Shown in pieces: positions 1-5,423 of a DNA stretch of 5,423 bases (position 1 is the first letter of the stretch; each line of letters starts with the position of its first letter). The position numbers and the translations under genes were made by a program. The notes beneath the pieces were generated by a model. The model worked only from the letters and a program-made list of their open reading frames with translations. It was not told the origin of the DNA and did no database searches. Source of the stretch: Lentisphaerota bacterium (GTDB lineage Bacteria; Verrucomicrobiota; Kiritimatiellia; RFP12; JAAYLN01); assembly GCA_012514915.1 (NCBI GenBank), contig JAAYZJ010000206.1, positions 1 to 5,423 of the forward strand, written 5' to 3'.

Positions 1-50
1 AGACGCATGCCTGGCGAACCGCCACGCCGCCGGAGACCCCGGCGCCATGA
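1..50 (+). CDS. Possible 3' end of an upstream gene, partial
   Basis: One plus-strand frame is open from the window edge to a TGA at 48-50 and reads THAWRTATPPETPAP followed by the stop. The TGA overlaps the ATG at 47 as ATGA, a spacing typical of translationally coupled operon genes, and most third positions are G or C. Fifteen residues are too few to identify a product. The frame of the HAD gene is also open to the window edge, so this short reading could be chance. The ATGA overlap is the main argument for it. Confidence 0.35.
   Translation, partial: THAWRTATPPETPAP
32..35 (+). promoter_or_regulatory. Candidate ribosome binding site for the HAD gene
   Basis: A GGAG lies 11 bases before the ATG at 47. 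It is the only Shine-Dalgarno-like purine run in the visible leader and supports 47 as the start, although the frame stays open upstream to the window edge. The spacing is slightly long. Confidence 0.4.
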
Positions 51-815
51 ACCTGCCGCGCGCGATCGTCTGGGACTGGAACGGCACCCTGCTCGATGAT
101 GCGCAGGCCTGCATCAACGCCATCAACGGGCTGCTGCGCGAACGGGGGCTGCCGCCGCTCGACCGCGACCGCTACCGGGCGGCGTTCGGGTTTCCCGTGC
201 GCGCCTTCTACCGCGCGATCGGCATCGTGGCGGACGACGCCGAATGGGAGTCGCTGGCGGTCGCCTTCCATGCCCGCTACCGGCGCGAGCCGGCGGTCGT
301 GCCGGCCGAAGCCCGCGCGGCGCTCGAATGGGTGCAGGCGCGCGCGGTGCCGCAGTCGATCCTTTCCGCCTGCGAGCAGCGGCTGCTCGACAGCCAGGTG
401 GCCGCGCATGGCTTGACCCGCCACTTCCGCCGCATCCAAGGGACCGACAACCTCCACGGGGGATCGAAAATCGAGGTGGGGCGCCGCTTGCTGGAACAGG
501 TTCCCGCCGACGGCTGGCTGCTGATCGGCGACACGCTGCACGACGCCGAGGTGGCCGCCGCGCTGGGGTGCGGCTGCCTCCTCGTCGCCAATGGGCACCA
601 GAGCCGGGCGCGTCTGGCGCAGGCCGGATGCCCCGTGATCGATTCGCTTGCCGAACTTTCGGCGGTCCTGGAGTCACGAGGAACGCGCGCGCTCTTGCCG
701 CCGCCGTTGGGCCCGACGATACGGAACGCGGGGTGCAACCGGGTTCACGGCCTCGTCGTTCCGCTTGCGTCGGTGGGCGGTCAAGCACGCTTCATCTCCC
801 AACTTGGTCAAGATT

Positions 816-823
<8 letters not shown>
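47..823 (+). CDS. HAD-superfamily hydrolase, phosphoglycolate-phosphatase-like
   Basis: Predicted cytosolic phosphatase of the haloacid dehalogenase superfamily, probably acting on a small phosphorylated metabolite; the substrate cannot be read from sequence. Motif I is DWNGT at residues 10-14, with D10 as the expected nucleophile. A helical cap follows at about residues 18-85. Motif II is probably S107 in SILSA, motif III is K141 in GGSK, and motif IV is GDTLHD at 161-166 with D162 and D166 as Mg2+ ligands. The second Asp of the usual DxD is Asn (N12), a variant I associate with a subset of this family. The recognisable fold ends near residue 210. The last ~48 residues are Pro/Arg/Gly-rich and use more A/T-ending codons, so they may be translated former intergenic DNA. 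The TAA overlaps the sulfatase start by 8 bases, suggesting coupled translation. Start 47 is favoured by the ATGA overlap and GGAG. Family assignment is firm, exact function is not. Confidence 0.9.
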
Positions 824-4831
<4,008 letters not shown>

Positions 4832-4851
4832 TCATGCACAGCAAAAGAAAA

Positions 4852-4880
4852 ATGATATACTATTGAACGTGCGCGCGCAA
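4852..4880 (-). promoter_or_regulatory. Candidate sigma70-type promoter for gyrB
   Basis: Read on the minus strand, TTGCGC (4880-4875), 17 bases, then TATCAT (4857-4852) form a -35/-10 pair; the -10 matches TATAAT at five of six positions, the -35 only at three. Initiation would fall near 4845, giving a leader of about 20 bases that ends in the purine-rich GAGAAAGA just before the ATG at 4825. It sits in the only AT-rich stretch of the window. This is inferred from consensus matching alone. Confidence 0.45.
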
Positions 4881-4891
4881 TCGTTTAAAGT
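4863..4891 (+). promoter_or_regulatory. Candidate sigma70-type promoter for the divergent unknown gene
   Basis: TTGAAC (4863-4868), a 17-base spacer and TAAAGT (4886-4891) each match the consensus at four of six positions. Transcription would begin at about 4898, exactly at the ATG of the plus-strand gene, which would make the mRNA leaderless. The elements fully overlap those proposed for gyrB on the other strand, so the two polymerases would exclude each other. The support is consensus and spacing only. Confidence 0.35.
4867..4879. repeat. Alternating purine-pyrimidine GC tract with a 10-bp palindrome
   Basis: Thirteen bases alternate strictly purine/pyrimidine, and 4870-4879 (TGCGCGCGCA) is a perfect palindrome. 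It is flanked by a second short inverted pair, AACG at 4866-4869 and CGTT at 4882-4885. The tract sits in the middle of the gyrB/unknown-gene intergenic region, inside the spacers of both candidate promoters. It could be a Z-DNA-prone element or an operator; no protein can be named. Confidence 0.5.
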
Positions 4892-4897
4892 ATCCGC

Positions 4898-5423
4898 ATG
4901 TCGCTTGTCCACGGATTGGTGCTGGATCCACCCACACACAAAGGCGTGCTGCTTCTGATCGACCGGCTACCCGATCCGGCGGTGGTCGACTATGCGCACG
5001 CCGCTCCGGCGTACGCCGCGGGCGGCTTCCGCAAGGGGCGGCCGGCCGCCATCCGGGCGCGGATCCGGCAGCAGGTCGAGTCGGTCGAGGAGATCGAGGC
5101 ACCGCTGCGCCGCCTGCTGGCGGCGCACAGCCTGAACGCCTCCGTGGTGGCGCCCCTGTCGACCGCTTTCCAGGCCGACCATCTTGCGGCCCTCGCGGCG
5201 CTGTTCGGCGCGGTTGACCTGCGGATCGCCCGCCTGCTGGACGACCGCGGCGAGGTGCGGGGCCAGGAGGCGGCGGCCGCGGCGCCCTTCGGAAGCGGGG
5301 CAGGGGACGAGGCGGACGAGGCGGCGGCGGCTGATCGACTGCGCCCGCATCTGGCGGCGTTCCATGAGCGGCTTCAGGCGCTGGGCGAAGCCGTCGCCGC
5401 GGCGGCCGGGCGGGCCGGGGACG
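4898..5423 (+). CDS. Protein of unknown function, divergent from gyrB, 3' partial
   Basis: An open frame runs from the ATG at 4898 past the window edge: 175 codons with no stop. An in-frame TAA at 4886-4888 leaves 4898 as the first ATG. From about codon 30 on, third positions are almost all G or C, as in the three confident genes, which supports real coding. The competing minus-strand frame (4967-5365) is Arg-rich and looks like a shadow. I do not recognise the product. Residues 1-30 (beginning MSLVHGLVLDPPTHKG) have no signal peptide or membrane segment. Residues 46-115 look largely helical with several charged positions. Residues 120-146 are Ala/Gly/Asp/Glu-rich low complexity, including a DEADEA written by two tandem GACGAGGCG copies (5306-5323). 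Residues 146-170 look like an amphipathic helix. It is probably cytosolic. No Shine-Dalgarno is clear. Shared intergenic DNA with gyrB suggests possible co-regulation only. Confidence 0.7.
   Translation, partial: MSLVHGLVLDPPTHKGVLLLIDRLPDPAVVDYAHAAPAYAAGGFRKGRPAAIRARIRQQVESVEEIEAPLRRLLAAHSLNASVVAPLSTAFQADHLAALAALFGAVDLRIARLLDDRGEVRGQEAAAAAPFGSGAGDEADEAAAADRLRPHLAAFHERLQALGEAVAAAAGRAGD

Noticed and set aside
648..815. N-terminal extension of the sulfatase from the ATG at 648
   Set aside because: The extra 56 residues are Arg-rich, lie within the HAD coding region and show no signal peptide. The conserved sulfatase strand starts right after the ATG at 816.
685..815. A separate promoter or terminator between the HAD fold and the sulfatase
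   Set aside because: No -35/-10 pair with acceptable spacing and no GC hairpin followed by T-run is visible; a TTGCGT at 765-770 has no matching -10 at 17 bases.
4967..5365. A 132-codon minus-strand frame opposite the unknown divergent gene
   Set aside because: It is Arg-rich with poor third-position bias, while the plus-strand frame has strong GC3 bias and stays open to the edge. Not fully excluded, because neither has a recognised family.

Overview
The window is GC-rich, gene-dense bacterial chromosomal DNA with strongly GC-biased third codon positions. The best taxonomic clue is the gyrase B subunit: it has RPAMYIGD where most proteobacterial and firmicute proteins have RPGMYIGD, it carries a long insertion between the TOPRIM domain and the C-terminal tail, and it sits next to a sulfatase of a kind common in the PVC group. 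From memory of these families I infer a member of the Verrucomicrobiota / Kiritimatiellota / Lentisphaerota neighbourhood. This is inference, not a database result.

Layout. (1) Bases 1-823, plus strand: the possible last codons of an upstream gene end in an ATGA overlap with a HAD-superfamily phosphatase gene (47-823). (2) Bases 816-2309, plus strand: a type I sulfatase resembling the heparan N-sulfatase (SGSH-like) subfamily, whose start overlaps the HAD stop by 8 bases, so the two look like one transcription unit. (3) Bases 2306-4825, minus strand: a complete gyrB, convergent with the sulfatase. The two TAG stops interlock in a single CTAG. (4) Bases 4826-4897: the only AT-rich, noncoding stretch, with candidate overlapping divergent promoters around an alternating GC tract. 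(5) From 4898 to the window edge, plus strand: a divergently transcribed open frame of at least 175 codons with high-GC third positions that I cannot assign to a family. It has no stop before the window ends.

Functionally, the HAD phosphatase and sulfatase may form a small catabolic unit (sulfated-glycan or sulfamate removal plus phosphate-ester hydrolysis), but no shared substrate can be read from the sequence. gyrB is housekeeping and does not have dnaA, dnaN, recF or gyrA beside it within this window. I see no mobile element, CRISPR array, RNA gene or defence system. The points worth a second look are the interlocked stop codons, the gyrB divergent promoter region with its neighbour of unknown function, the sulfatase's apparent lack of an export signal and altered KxH motif, the Asn in the HAD motif I, and the unusual C-terminal tail of the HAD protein.
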